64,000 nt of DNA from Trichobilharzia regenti (GCA_944472135.2 OX235262.1:28133362-28197361); one strand, 5' to 3'; counted from the first letter of the stretch, positions 23,710 to 35,269 are shown. Numbers and translations are program-made. The notes: generated from the letters alone by a model not told the origin.

Positions 23710-24260
23710 TTCTTTCTGTCTGTCTGGATTCAACATAGAACTTGGAACCGAAGTGCACCAGTTCGAGTTACCACCTTCCAAATAGCACACAGAGGTAGAC
23801 AAGAAGATGAGTGAAGAGAATCAATAGAGTTTAACAAGTATAAGAGCGAAACAGAATGGGTAATGGTAGAAAGGAATATGAAAAATTACAGAGACTGAAT
23901 ACATCTGTGCCATTGACAATGATTTTGATCCATGTCACCTATTGTCTCCAGCCATTGATTCCTAGAGTCCCGAGGACGCCAACCCGGAAGTCTGCATCTC
24001 CCTACCTGACTCAGTTTAACTGTCAAGGATTTCATGGATTGATGAGGCCATGTTTTTGTTTGGCCACCACCTACTCTTTTCCAACCTGCACCTATATCAG
24101 CTAGTAATTCCCGTCGGGGGAAGCGATGGTTAGGGATGCGCAGTACGTGATCTAGCCATCTCAATCTACGTAACTTTATAGCCTCGTCGATTGATTTTCC
24201 CTCTTTGCCCAACACTCAATGCCTAACGTCAACATTACTTACCTTATTAAACCACCTAAC
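23710..24260 (-). mobile_element. LINE-A 3' fragment with intact C-terminal frame
   Basis: One minus-strand frame of about 109 codons is open: KLRRLRWLDHVLRIPNHRFP, RRELLADIGAGWKRVGGGQT, WLETIGDMDQNHCQWHRC. It is the best preserved LINE-A C-terminus in the window and serves as the reference for the other copies. Confidence 0.82.
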
Positions 24261-24990
24261 GTGAGAAAGAGATCGTAGACATCTATGATAGAAAATAGTC
24301 TTCAACTCGTTTAGATGAGCGCCCCACAAACCGAAAATTGACTGCGTAAGTGAATGAATCACAAGAGACAATAATACTATTGTGAAGATATTGAATAAAT
24401 AGAGTTGAAGTATCATTCAGTTATAATCAAAATAGTTAAGCTATTTTTCTATTGTCTAGAAAAATAAGACTCTACGTTTCTTACTGTTGCCTGGTTGAAA
24501 CCTCAACCGTTTTAGTATTCAGCTTCCATTAAAGGTTACACATCTCTCACTATCCTTATTTCTTCTGTCGTATGCTTTATGAGAAAATAGCATGATATAA
24601 AATTTGTTTATTGTCTTCCATGTAAATTCCCTGAATTTACAATATAAAACGTTTTAATACTAGATGTCGACTTTAAGTTCAATTGAGTATAAACTCCTTC
24701 TAGTTAGTGACATTAAGTATATGTCTCATTCTATGAATAACTAATTAAAATTTAGAGTGTCTGCTTTTGGCACCTAGCCCAATGCTTAAGTAGTATTATG
24801 TTGATAATCTTAAGCTTTCTCAATTGGCCTTGATTAATTAGAAAGCACAGAGTAGTTAGTATTAAACTAGTTCAATGCATGTTTTCATTATTATCATTGG
24901 TCGTGTGGTTAAAAGCAATGCATTAGTAAAACTGCAACTGTAGAAGACAAGATACTTGTTTAAGGGAATGTTATAATTTAGAATTCGCTA
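24260..24990. other. Intron stretch, unclassified
   Basis: AT-rich, no recognised repeat. Confidence 0.3.
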
Positions 24991-25215
24991 TGTCTATATG
25001 ACGAAATTATGTACACGTTATCTCTGAATCATCATTCTCACAGATCTCTCCCGTGGTGTGCTATTTCTGCCCTTCATAGTGCGATTTATTTTGTCTTCTT
25101 TTCGTGTCTCTCATGTTTTACCGCTAGGCTGGCTGAATCAATTTCTCTCTTTGAGGTGAAATTTATCACACTGCTATCTGATATTTTTGTGCCGATGAAA
25201 TTCTCTTTATCATTA
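24990..25215. repeat. Dispersed repeat R3, copy 2
   Basis: Matches 17200-17370 as described there, with an extra ~40 bp in the middle. Followed directly by the RTE 3' end. Confidence 0.55.
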
Positions 25216-25224
25216 TATTATTTC

Positions 25225-26972
25225 ATTGGGTTCTCTTGGGTTCCGAGTGGAACATATGACTTCAACAACAACAACAACACATCTCCACTTTTTACTACTC
25301 TCTGCTGTCCTCTTCAACTGGCTAGCCACACGACTGTCCATAATCTCTAATCTGTGCTCCTCTCCACACGAGCTCCTCTGTGTTACTTCCGGATGCACCA
25401 CTCGTCGTTTCCCATTCCGGTTCCACTCGAGTGATCGCCTAAGGCGTGATTTCATTCGAAGGCCTCCTTAGGCTGTGCCCAATCCACCTCCGATTTCTCT
25501 TACATATTTTCTGAGCAATCGGCTCTTGATTGGTTTTTTGCCAAAGTTTCTTGTTGCTAATTACTTCTGACCTGCCTCGATTTGATCTTCAGTGTGGAGC
25601 CAGCGAAAAGAGCTGTTGATAAAGTCTGTAACTTGTTGGAAATCCTTTTCATGTTTCGCCCAGTTTCTGACCCATATAAAAACACTCACTGACTTCACAT
25701 TTATGTTGAGAATACGAATCTTGTCCTTTGTGCAGAAGATTTGCAAAATAGTTTCAGATTGATGAAAGTGTATCTTGCCTTTCCGATTCTGGCCAGCTTT
25801 GATATCTTCATCCGTTTCACCTGTAGTTGAAACAATGTCTCTTAGATAAGTGAAGGAAGTAACCTCTTTCAAATCTCCCTCGTTGATGGTGATTGGTGCT
25901 GGTTGGTATTGTTGTTGTTGCGGTTCGCTGGTTACCTTCATCACCTCCGTCTTCTCTACGTTCCCCTGCTGTCCTGTCTTGGCTGCTGGCATATCCTGCT
26001 AGTTTGTTGCTTTTCGTTTGTAAGTCTTCGAGTTCTTGTGATATTAGACATATATCATTTGCGAAATCAAGATCTTTTAGAGTCTTCTCATCGCTAGTCC
26101 GAAGTACTTCTACCTTCTCGTTCCCCAAAGTCTGACACATAATCCAGTCCATGACAGTCAGGAATATCATTGGTGATAATAGACAGCCCTGTCTTACTTC
26201 TGTGTTCACTTCGAACGCCTCGCCGAGATTCCTGTTGTGGATCACCTGACATCTCGCATCGTCATATAGATGTTGAATGACGTCGATAAGGATTTCGGTC
26301 ACTGCGCTGCGTACTGTTGAAGTAGTTTCCAAATTACTTCTCGGTCAACGCTGTCAAAGGCTTTTCCAAAATCGATGAAGTTGAGGTAGAAGTTTGACTG
26401 CCATTCTATGCTTTGTTCTGTGATGACGATCCGTAGAGTTTTAATTTGATCAGCACATGATTCGCCTTTCTTGCATCCAGCTTGTTCCGTGTGGAGTTCT
26501 GTATCTAGTGCATCCTTCATTCTCTCCAGGATGATGTGACTTAGTATTTTACTTGGTGTGGACAAGAGCATTATTACACATCAGTTCTTGTTCAGGTGTA
26601 AGACGCCCTTCTTTCCCAGCTTCATGAGGTAACCCTTCTTCCAATCGGTAGGAACCTTTCCTGCTTTCCAAACCTTTTTCAATAATGGCACGAGTACATC
26701 TGCGCAGTTTCTGGTTCCGTTTTCAGTGCTTCGGGGGGAGTTTCATCTGGTTCTGTTGCCTTCCCAGTCGAACTTCAGTTTCTTGACTGCATTCAAGCTT
26801 TCTGCTTTCGTTGAAGGATTGGTGTCCTCTGGCAAGCAGTTGTGTGCGCCCTTTTAGTGGTAGTGGTATTTCTGGTTGAGTTGCAGGGGGTGGTCGATTT
26901 AAGAGACCTTTGATGTCATTAGCCCGCTCTTTTATTTGTTTCTTCTCCTTGATAATCAGGTCTCCTTGAGCA
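25225..26972 (-). mobile_element. RTE/SR2-like retrotransposon, reverse transcriptase part
   Basis: The best RTE copy here. On the minus strand: linker IIKEKKQIKERANDIKGLLN, finger/palm ELHTEQAGCKKGESCADQIK, motif A FIDFGKAFDSVDREVIWKLL, VRQGCLLSPMIFLTVMDWIM, then the FADD-like LDFANDICLIS (AND for the catalytic ADD, so probably inactive), and VTSFTYLRDIVSTTGETDED. Frameshifts separate the blocks. Its nuclease half lies at 28440-29090, separated by a PLE. Confidence 0.88.
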
Positions 26973-26974
26973 TG

Positions 26975-28400
26975 TTAATATATGTGTAAAACTTGGGCAC
27001 TGTGGTAGTAAGTAATCCCATATTAGTTTGTTTATTAAATGTATCACACAGTGAAACGGTATTGTATACTGGATGACATTTCGAACACAATTTATTGTTC
27101 ATAATCATATCAATTTTTGTCACACGACTTCGAGATTTGATTTTTATAGTTTTCTCTGTCCTCTATTTGTTGTATGGGCAATAGAATTTTCCATATATCT
27201 GGGACAGGTGTTGAATCATTCCTATTACATGTATTTGCAGTTGATTCGATAAACAAAGCTTCTGTTATCAATCTCTCCCTATACCCTGTGACATTAGATT
27301 TTAAAACTGTCATCCTATCCCATCCTATTGTATGGTTGTGTGTAACTGCATGTAGTGCTATAGCTGAACTACTCTCTAGATTTCTTATCTTATTCGGGTC
27401 AACCAATCTAGATTTGCAGCTAGGTTTTTATGTTCGGCTAGTCTGATTGACTGACCCTGTTCTACTAGTTTGACCTATGTATTTGACCTCACAATCATTG
27501 CAGGGTATTAGATAAACTAAATTGTTTTGTTTTAATGGCTCTACAGGATCCTTTAACCGACAAAGCTTGTTTCTAATTGAGTTTGTGGGTTTGAATGGCA
27601 CTTTTATTCCTGCCTTGTTAAGAATTCTGCGTAAGGCTTCCGAGGTTCCTTCTTTGTATGGAATTACTGTTGATGATTTACATTCCTTATTGTTGGTGTC
27701 GTTATTAATATTATTATTGTCACTATTATTATTACCATTATTATTATTATTATTATTATTATCGTCATTATTATTGTTATTATCACCATCGCTATTATCA
27801 TTATTTATTTTATTTTTACATTTACTTACATATTTCTTGACTAATTTATCCGGGTAATTATTAAGTTTCAAGGCTTCTTTTATGTGTGTCACTTCCTGTC
27901 TTAGATTTTCCTTGGTACTACTTAGTTTTTGTGCTCTGTCATTTAAACATTTCACTAATCCTATTTTTACTGACATAGGATGGGATGATCGGAAATCCAA
28001 ATATCTGTTTGAATGTGTGGGTTTTCTGTAAACACTAGTGTTTAGCTTCCCATCTTCTTTCCTTTTTACGTTGCAATCTAACATTGGAAGTTCCCCTTCC
28101 TGACTTTCCAATTCATAAGTGAATTGAATTGCCTCTACCTTCGAGTTGATGTGCTCGAAAAATCTATCTATATCTTGTGTTCTAAGTACAGTGAATGTGT
28201 CATCTACATACCTCCACCATACTTTTGGGGTGGGGGTGAACGTTTCAATCGCTATCTTTTCCCACCTATCCATGAATATATCTGCTACAACTGGGGATAT
28301 TGGTGATCCCATGGCAACTCCCTCAGTTTGTTTGTATATTTTCCCTTGGAATTTAAATACTGTAGAAGTCAGGCAAAGCTGGGTGAGTATAATACTTTGT
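26975..28400 (-). mobile_element. P1-type Penelope-like element inserted in RTE
   Basis: A minus-strand frame of 294 codons (27428-28312) starts with the reverse transcriptase core: MGSPISPVVADIFMDRWEK, then YVDD in VWWRYVDDTFTVLRTQD, FRSSHPMSVKIGLVKCLNDR and, after an Asn/Asp-rich insert, LVYLIPCNDCEVKYIGQTSR, the GIY-YIG nuclease. The frame breaks by duplication there and goes on at 27110-27406 (HAVTHNHTIGWDRM, RLITEALFIES). The 3' tail has the hammerhead-like segment. The 5' end is cut at the reverse transcriptase. Confidence 0.9.
27695..27800 (-). repeat. In-frame (ATT)n tract coding for Asn inside a PLE
   Basis: About 100 bp of att/atc triplets, read on the minus strand as Asn and Asp (NDDNNNNNNNN-type) between the reverse transcriptase and nuclease domains. 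It keeps the frame. On the opposite strand it gives a misleading Leu-rich frame. Confidence 0.85.
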
Positions 28401-28439
28401 CATCACCACAAAGTTAACCACCCAGCAGATGTCGTAGTA

Positions 28440-29090
28440 CTCATACTAGTTCAAATGGAGGATTACATAGTAGACCGAGAGCCTCTTGACCCGTGATGAG
28501 TTCTCTTCCTGTATTATCTGCTCCCAGTTTAGCGTTCATGTCGCCCATGAGGATTTTGATGTCTCCTTTTGGGATGTTGTCCATTACTGTTTGTAGTTGC
28601 CTGTAAAAATCTTCCTTCTTCTCTTGTTCGGTGTTGTTTGTAGGACTGTGCGTAGCATTGCATGATAATTGTAACCTTCCTTCTTTCCCTTTGAGTTGAA
28701 TCTTGCTGTCACGATCCTGGATGAAGAGATTGACCCCCAATGCATTAGGACTTTGGCTGTTGTCGTTGACATCATGATTTTCATTCACTCCCTTAGGGTG
28801 CTCTTGGTTGTCGTCTGGGTGACCGGGATGGATTACCGACTATCCAGTTGATGATTTTGATGGTCCACATCGATTCCATCTGTTTTCGCAGATACCAAGC
28901 ATTTTTATGCCATATCTTCTCATTTTTGGCTACCTGGGCAGCCTCCCCAGCCAGCTTCGTATCTTGTACACACACTATATGTTACCATTCTTATTCTTGG
29001 TTTTATCAAGAGAGCAGATGCGTCGGTTGGCTGACTTGCTTGCCGAAGGTTTTCACCCGCCCGCGTCATTTCGTCTTCCTTATTCCAGCG
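28440..29090 (-). mobile_element. RTE/SR2-like endonuclease part (other side of the PLE)
   Basis: The minus strand has the apurinic-type endonuclease block ILMGDMNAKLGADNTG preceded by FYRQLQTVMDNIPKGD, and near 28930 VCVQDTKLAGEAAQVAKNE of the N-terminal region. Up to 29090 it continues as probable 5' leader. With 25225-26972 it makes one RTE copy in two halves. Confidence 0.8.
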
Positions 29091-29414
29091 AAGAATAAGT
29101 TTGCTTTTTATAAATTATGTATTTAAATATATTTTTTTGCTCACTGAAGTTTCTCCATCAGTTCTATAGCTTTTGTGGTATAGGGTTGCTATCCTCACGC
29201 CCAACTCTTCCTCTTTACACGGACTTGGGATTGGCTGGAAAACTATCAAGCTAGTAAATTAAACGAGGTTGTCTCTTTATATTCTACTGGCAAATCCTAT
29301 CAGTAATATACGCCACAAAACTACATCGAAATATCTTTTTTGCCTCTTAAAAATTATTCTGTCCATGTATACTTTGTATGGAGTACTTATACTGTAAACC
29401 ATCTTATCTTATAG

Positions 29415-29556
29415 GTTGGTCTATCTTTACATCATTGGATAAATCTACAAGAAAACATGATATCAACACTACTGACAACAGCAATGAATCAAATTTGTCG
29501 AATTATCAAAAACCATTCACTCGTTTCGCTTTAGCCTATATGCAACACTTGATGAG
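29415..29556 (+). CDS. HTT: Huntingtin exon h
   Basis: Acceptor CTTATAG, donor GATGAG/GTTAGA, phase 1 in and 2 out. It encodes a polar linker (DKSTRKHDINTTDNSNES) and then a helix whose end is split by the intron: FTRFALAYMQHLM continues as RTCCVMWHV in the next exon. The joined helix matches human [20 protein letters not shown]. The preceding intron is the longest complete one (5.9 kb), filled by an RTE/PLE nest. Confidence 0.88.
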
Positions 29557-29689
29557 GTTAGATATGCATGATATCGTCTTTTGTTTTGTTTTTCTTGTTT
29601 TTACATTTTCATTAGATAATTACTTATTTTGCTTTCTTTGCCACATTCATTAATCTGATAATATTGATGCGACTATTTATTTATTTATA

Positions 29690-30292
29690 AAACCTTGGCA
29701 CAATATGGCACCAAGAAGGATGTGCCACACATTGTGTGAGGGCTGAGGTACTGCCCGGGCGCCCAGACCGAAACAGGTGGTTTTATTGAGGGACCACCCC
29801 CCTCCGAGCCTTTGACTTGGAGTCTAATCCGCAGGGCAGCGGGGCAGCGTCAGGAGCTCCATCCCCATGGTTTCCGGTGACCCATATGGGTTCATACGCC
29901 ATTTGATCCGATTGGATACTGGAGCCTATGTACCCCATGGTGGCCAGAAAAATCAGCAACAGGAATCTCTGGCAGTGAGCGAATCAACCAGGAACCGATT
30001 GTGAAACAAATTGGCAGGAAGAAATGGAGATGGATTGGCCATACTCTGAGGAAACAAACCATCAAGTGACATCACTAGAGAAGCCATTGCTAGAGTGGAA
30101 CCCGTAAGGGAAGCGGCGAGTTGGTCGTCAGTGCAGGGGTGACTTGGAGGAGGTCATGTGAAGAGGAAATGAAAGCATGTGGGCAGACTTGGAGCAGCGG
30201 GGTGAAAACGTTGACAGAAAACAGAAGGCAATGGAGACGCATGGCTGAAGCCCTATGTTTCTCTAGGAATTAAAGGATAGAATAATTATAAT
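29690..30292 (+). mobile_element. RTE/SR2-like 3' fragment with GC-rich leader
   Basis: From about 29940 the + strand gives RTE C-terminal sequence (ggaagaaatggagatggatt, then ggccatactctgaggaaa) and ends in gaagccctatgtttctctag and A-rich sequence. 29690-29930 is GC-richer than its surroundings, starts with gcaccaagaaggatgtgcc, and is of unknown origin. Confidence 0.7.
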
Positions 30293-30294
30293 AA

Positions 30295-30475
30295 TAAATG
30301 TACACCATGGTAACTGATTTTAGTTTAACCGCTATCCAAACAACCTTCCTGGCATGGTAGGGCCTGCAGGGACATGAGTCCCAGTCAGTTTGGTATATTG
30401 GGTCATTGCGGTATTCAAGTCCGACCACCACGGCAAGGTAGCAGTTATCGGCCGTAACTATATGGTTGTTGTGAT
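30295..30475. repeat. Dispersed repeat R1, copy 2
   Basis: Matches 9350-9520 in accttcctggcatggtaggg, cctgcaggga and gggtcattgcggtat. It directly follows the RTE end. Confidence 0.55.
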
Positions 30476-30719
30476 TAAAATGAGAATTAATGCCATGATA
30501 GGATTCGAACCAGTAATTCTATTTATCTCTTTCTTATATCAGATGTTAAATTGGTATGCGCGTATAATTATTAGAGAAAAGTGGTGCGTTTTTTTTACCA
30601 CATGTAGGAATAGTTTTTATCCAAATGGCAATAAATGAACATTGGTCAAAACTCTGTTCAACAGAGCCAGAAGAATATGCTCTACAAAGAAATTAGATGA
30701 AGAATTTCTGCTTTTGTTG

Positions 30720-31255
30720 TGGGTTTGTTCTCTGAGCTGGATGGTTAGTTTGCGAAGCTTTCATCACCCTACTGGGTGACATCTTCAGCGCATACTTCAA
30801 TTTGAAGTGAGCTTTTAGATTTCTCCACGAGTTTATTAATAATCCCTTCTGGTGACCTTGGACGTGATTGGTTGTTTATGTGTGTTTTCACACCTTCTAG
30901 GTTACTTGTATTGGAACTGCTAGAGAATTTTTAGAAGCTTGTCATTCCAGTGAATCATCAATCAATAGACACATCGAGATAGACAAAATTTATCAACCGA
31001 TAAGAAAAAAACTTCACACACAAAGGGTCAAAGTTCAAGTCAAAGAAACAGTCAGTTCCAATACAAGTAACCTAGAAGGTGTGAAAACACACATAAACAA
31101 CCAATCACGTCCAAGGTCACCAGAAGGGATTATTAATAAACTCGTGGAGAAATCTAAAAGCTCACTTCAAATTGAAGTATGCGCTGAAGATGTCACCCAG
31201 TAGGGTGATGAAATCTTCGCAAACTAACCATCCAGCTCAGAGAACAAAAGCACAT
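30720..31255. mobile_element. P2-type PLE remnant between ~200-bp inverted arms
   Basis: Left arm 30722-30922 and right arm 31050-31250 are near-identical reverse complements. The middle holds the end of a nuclease frame (+ strand: SSESSINRHIEIDKIYQP, then KKLHTQRVKVQVKETVSS), which continues through the right arm (LEGVKTHINNQSRPRSPEG). Each arm carries a hammerhead-like motif, at 30750-30792 on the minus and 31180-31222 on the plus strand. Confidence 0.85.
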
Positions 31256-31960
31256 CAAAATCATCCACCTGAGCTACAAATCTTCTCTATCATATCTAGA
31301 ATTTCTGATTCTTGAAAGAAGATGCTGAAAAACAATGGTCAACTCTCAGAAATTTATTAACTAGTACGGAAAGATGTAAAGGCTCAAATGTTAAATTAAA
31401 TCATAGTGGAAAGAAACTTCCCTTCATTCAACTGGATTTTAAAAGTGATCGTATTTTAGGAATAGTCAGAAAATATGCTGTTTAATGCAATCAGAAGTTC
31501 ACAGATACCTTTCCCCTAATGAATCTTACGGTGTATATAAATTTAATGTGTATCTGAGGTAGAAGTTGCTTCAGGAGAACAGCAAGAAGAACACACCTCC
31601 GATTTTCTAAACACGTACGAAAAAGCCTACCTCTCAAAAGAAACAAACGCTTTTGACAGTGCCATTGTCAGACATGTCGTTTATACAGGTTTTGAGGTGA
31701 AATGCCTTCCACAGGCAACACAGTACGATTCTCCTTGAGTTTAATGTAGCAATCTCTTTCCAATACCTTAAACATCTCATTTACGTATTTATAAGGAAGG
31801 GGTTATCAATCTCTCCTTGAATGTCTTTACTCCCTCTTTTTTATTTTATCACATAATCTTTGGCTTTAACCTTTTCCCTTACATTGTTATGTAATCTTAC
31901 CTCTCTTTTGTTTCTCTGATTTGAGTTCATGAAAAATCCTCATTCTAACATTAACAGGAA
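31256..31960. other. Intron stretch, unclassified
   Basis: No family recognised. Short phrases resemble decayed PLE coding sequence but nothing can be named. Confidence 0.3.
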
Positions 31961-33170
31961 GAAGACTAGCAGTTCAGTGAAGAGTCTCTTTTCAGCGATT
32001 TCATTATTTTAGCTGTTCAATCGCAAATATATATACGGGATTGTAGCTCAGGTGGATGATTTTAATGTGGTTGTGTTCTCTGAGCTGGATAGTTAATTTG
32101 CGAGGCGCTGAAGTATGCGAAGTATGCGCTGAAGATGTCGCCTAGTAGGGCGATGAAAGCTTCGCAAATTAACTATCCAGCTCAGAGAACACAATCACAT
32201 GAAAATATATACGGGTTATTTTGTATGTATGTGTACATTAAGTTTGTCAAACAAAAATACAGTTGATTTTGGTTATTTTAACTAAACAGGTGAGAATTAG
32301 TAAGTTTTGGGTGGAGTTACGTAGTACAAAAAGTATTCAGACGAATTGGATGTTGATATAAGAGGGTAGTAATAAAAGTGATGAATTATCACAAACGATT
32401 GTTAAAGAAGAGTTATGTAATGATACGAATATTTTGGTTAAAGAGTTGTGCTCAGGGTGAATATAGAAACAAAATAAAATACGGAATTACGTAAAAGTTT
32501 TTAGTTGTTAGAAAAATAAGCATACAAGCAAAAGATAGGTCAGATCAACAGAGTTGTTATCATTGATAGTAGAAGGGGCTGAATAATTTTCTTTTGTATG
32601 CATAGTTCTGGTTCTTCCAACTGAATGGCTAGGGCTTCTGCAGTGCACAGAAGACGGAAACGTATTGTCTTCAGCAAGTAGTTCTTCACTTTGTAGATTA
32701 CTTTGAAGGAGTGGGCGTTTGTTGAGATGGAATGGCCAGTGGTGACGAGATGTTGCACTCCATATACGTCCACTACTTCCTTTCTTTTACCCTTTTTAAC
32801 AGGATGCGCGTCGAACAGCCGATGAACCTGGCACCACAGCAACACGTGAACTGATATATACTGATACATACATAGAAGTGATCAGGTGCGAGATCTTGTC
32901 ATTTGGGCTTCTGCAGATCAGCGGGCGACTGCAGAACACTACTCTCAGAGTTGCCGTCAAGAAAGTTCTTCTTAAAGAAGTGGGAATTCTCCTCTCAAGG
33001 ATATCACTGATTTTCACCTATTTGGTGAAAATAACCATAATCAATTGTATTTTTGTTTGACAAACTTAATGTACACATACATACAAAATAACCGATATAT
33101 ATTTGCGATTGTACAGTTAAGAAAATGAAGTCACCGAAAAGAGACTTTGCTGAACTACTGGTCTTTTCTA
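31960..33170 (-). mobile_element. P5-type PLE with inverted ends, hit by a P2 inverted pair
   Basis: The ends are inverted: gaagagtctcttttcagcga near 31980 against accgaaaagagactttgct near 33140. Minus-strand coding inside includes STNAHSFKVIYKVKNYLLKT, RFRLLCTAEALAIQLEEPEL and CIQKKIIQPLLLS (nuclease C-terminus), and upstream ERRIPTSLRRTFLTATLRVV. A small P2 palindrome (32070-32205) is nested at the left. Confidence 0.75.
32070..32205. repeat. Small P2 palindrome
   Basis: gtgttctctgagctggatag at 32077 is mirrored by ctatccagctcagagaacac near 32180. The right arm has a hammerhead-like motif (CTGAAGA from 32129, stem gtcgcct/gggcgat). A short cgctgaagtatg repeat marks the fold-back point. Confidence 0.75.
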
Positions 33171-33554
33171 TGATTTGAGTTGAACTGACGACGTTACCGC
33201 CAACCTACTAGCTGCCCATCATCTTATCCACCTCTTGCTTTTATTAAGCAACTCCTTTTCTATTGTATCCGAGCATTTTTTAAAATTTAAACTGAAACCT
33301 CATGTGTGTAGGCTATATAAGTGTAATTTCTGAGCATTGTTGAATACATTTGGAGTCCCCTATCAACTGACATCATTTCATATTTGCATGAACACTAAAG
33401 TTGCTCAGTAATTAAACTTAATTGATTTTTTTAGGCTGTATGCAACTGATGAGATGCTGACGAAATAAACGATGGTACCACCTTATTCTGCGCAAGCTGT
33501 TGTCTTTGGTTCATTCAAATTCATAAAAGATGGGGGAATAAGTGTATGAATTAT

Positions 33555-34490
33555 TATAGCGAAAATATTCATTCAGACATCTATAAAAAAACAAAATAAT
33601 TGAGCAAAAAGTATCCTTTTCGATAATTTCCTTTTCTGCCTCTACAGTTATATATATGCTTATGTACATCGAATTTTCTAGAATAGTCGTCATTAGAAAT
33701 ATTGTTTTTAAATAGATCAGCACGATACTAACACAACGCCTTAGAAATACGGTAAAATGAGCATTCCCTTCTGCTGAATTACGCTGTGTCTTCAAAACTG
33801 ACCCTATTCTGCGTTCGGGAGTAAAAGACAAACTGCCTAATTTCGCCTCTCCCAAGCGTATCTGCCAACTTAAATGCTCCTATGAAGCAAGTTACATAGG
33901 TCGTATAATTAAGCGTGTTTCTCTTCTCGGATTCCCGAACACCATCCTGCGTTGTTAAGTAAAGAACAAACATAATCCATTCACATAGCGCTATTCCATC
34001 TCATCTTGTGGATACAGAACACACGATTGATGTTAACGAGGCAACTTTCAAAGTCATTCACCGCATACCAACTAATCTTAACTTCGCCTTAAGAGTTCAT
34101 TTACTACATATTGCTGAGACTGGCTGTTGTGATCCACATTAGGAAGCTCAATTTATGTATCCGAAAGAAGCTAGTTCAGACATTGTGCTTACTTACCTTC
34201 GATATCTAGGTTCGAATGATCCTCAATTGTTTGTAGAAATTTCCTTAATTTTAGTTGATACTCTATTTGCTATTATATTTTATGCATCTTTAATGAACTG
34301 TGATTCCATTGATCTTACTTGACAAATCGATATTATTTAAAAAAACACTAATGTTGCTACTGACTACTATTCTAGAATATTCCATGCATATAAACATATG
34401 CGTATATAATTGTAGAGACAGAAGAGGAAATTATCGAAAACGATATTCTCTGCTCAATTATTTTGTTTGCTAAAGAATTATTAATTAAAT
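33555..34490 (+). mobile_element. P3-type PLE remnant between inverted terminal repeats
   Basis: Terminal repeats of about 140 bp: 33580-33715 (aaaataattgagcaaaaagt) and, inverted, 34340-34475 (ctctgctcaattattttg). Between them the + strand shows KDKLPNFASPKRICQLKCSY, EASYIGR (GIY-YIG core) and ATFKVIHRIPTNLNF, broken by stops. A second copy is at 61900-63520. Confidence 0.8.
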
Positions 34491-34651
34491 TAAAAACTGT
34501 CATCGACCAGCTTCTCTTCCTTGTTATTACTTGCTGAATGATTAAAAGTCTTAGGTAAATCTTTGTAGTCAGCAATACTATAATTGTACCCTTAAAGTGG
34601 TCTGTATAACCAGTCTTCTCATACTTTAAATATTTATTTTTTTGATTTCAG

Positions 34652-34947
34652 GACTTGTTGTGTTATGTGGCATGTTTTTGAAGGCATCCCTCTACCTCAA
34701 AATAATCAATCAGACTCAGTTATATCCAAGATTCCTATTGGTTCAATGTATTCTGGTATATCAGAGTCTTTTATGCATACAGTAGCGAATATCGCTCAAA
34801 CAAGTACTAACTTCTCTCTCAATAAAAATAATCAAGATTCAGTAAGTGTATCAGCTACTCTTGGCAACAGTGGTAATACTGATTCAACCAGTAAAAAACG
34901 CAATTATGGTACTAAATTAGGCGGTTCGTTGAGAAGACATTTATCAG
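34652..34947 (+). CDS. HTT: Huntingtin exon i, disordered Ser/Asn loop
   Basis: Acceptor TGATTTCAG, donor TCAG/GTAAAG, phase 2 in and 1 out. After WHVFEG, about 85 residues are polar (ISESFMHTVANIAQTST, NSGNTDSTSKKRN) and end in basic GSLRRHLSG. In human HTT the same place, between VINICAHVLDD and LGSFYHLPSYL, holds a phosphorylated Ser-rich disordered loop. Primary sequence is not conserved, but length, composition and place are. Confidence 0.86.
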
Positions 34948-34989
34948 GTAAAGTAAATTTATATTGTGTAATTATTTCGTTTATTTATT

Positions 34990-35045
34990 TTTGTTGTTGT
35001 TGTTGTGGTGGTGGTTGGTGGTGTTGGTGTTGGTGTTGGAGGTGT
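34990..35045. repeat. TTG/TGG-rich simple repeat
   Basis: A ttgttg run passing into ggtggt and tgttgg repeats, just inside the intron after exon i. Confidence 0.85.
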
Positions 35046-35269
35046 TTTCCATCACAACTCCGACATAGTCAACCGATATTATTTTGTTAGGTCTAGGGAT
35101 TCTGATGACCATATATCATGAAATGCGAATTAAAATTGCCTAAGGCCTCAAAGCAGTAAAACACTCATGTGGTGTTTTTGTTGTATCTACGTGAATATCA
35201 AATACTAACTAGTCTGTCTCAAAGATTTCTAACCACCTATGAATCAGTAGTCTATTATTATTATTATTA

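Noticed and set aside
27522..27857. A Leu-rich + strand frame that looks like a membrane protein
   Set aside because: It is the reverse strand of the Asn-coding (ATT)n tract inside the PLE frame.
33511..33855. A minus-strand frame of 114 codons
   Set aside because: It spans the P3 terminal repeat and the antisense of the PLE nuclease; the same sequence recurs at 62.6 kb with a different frame pattern.
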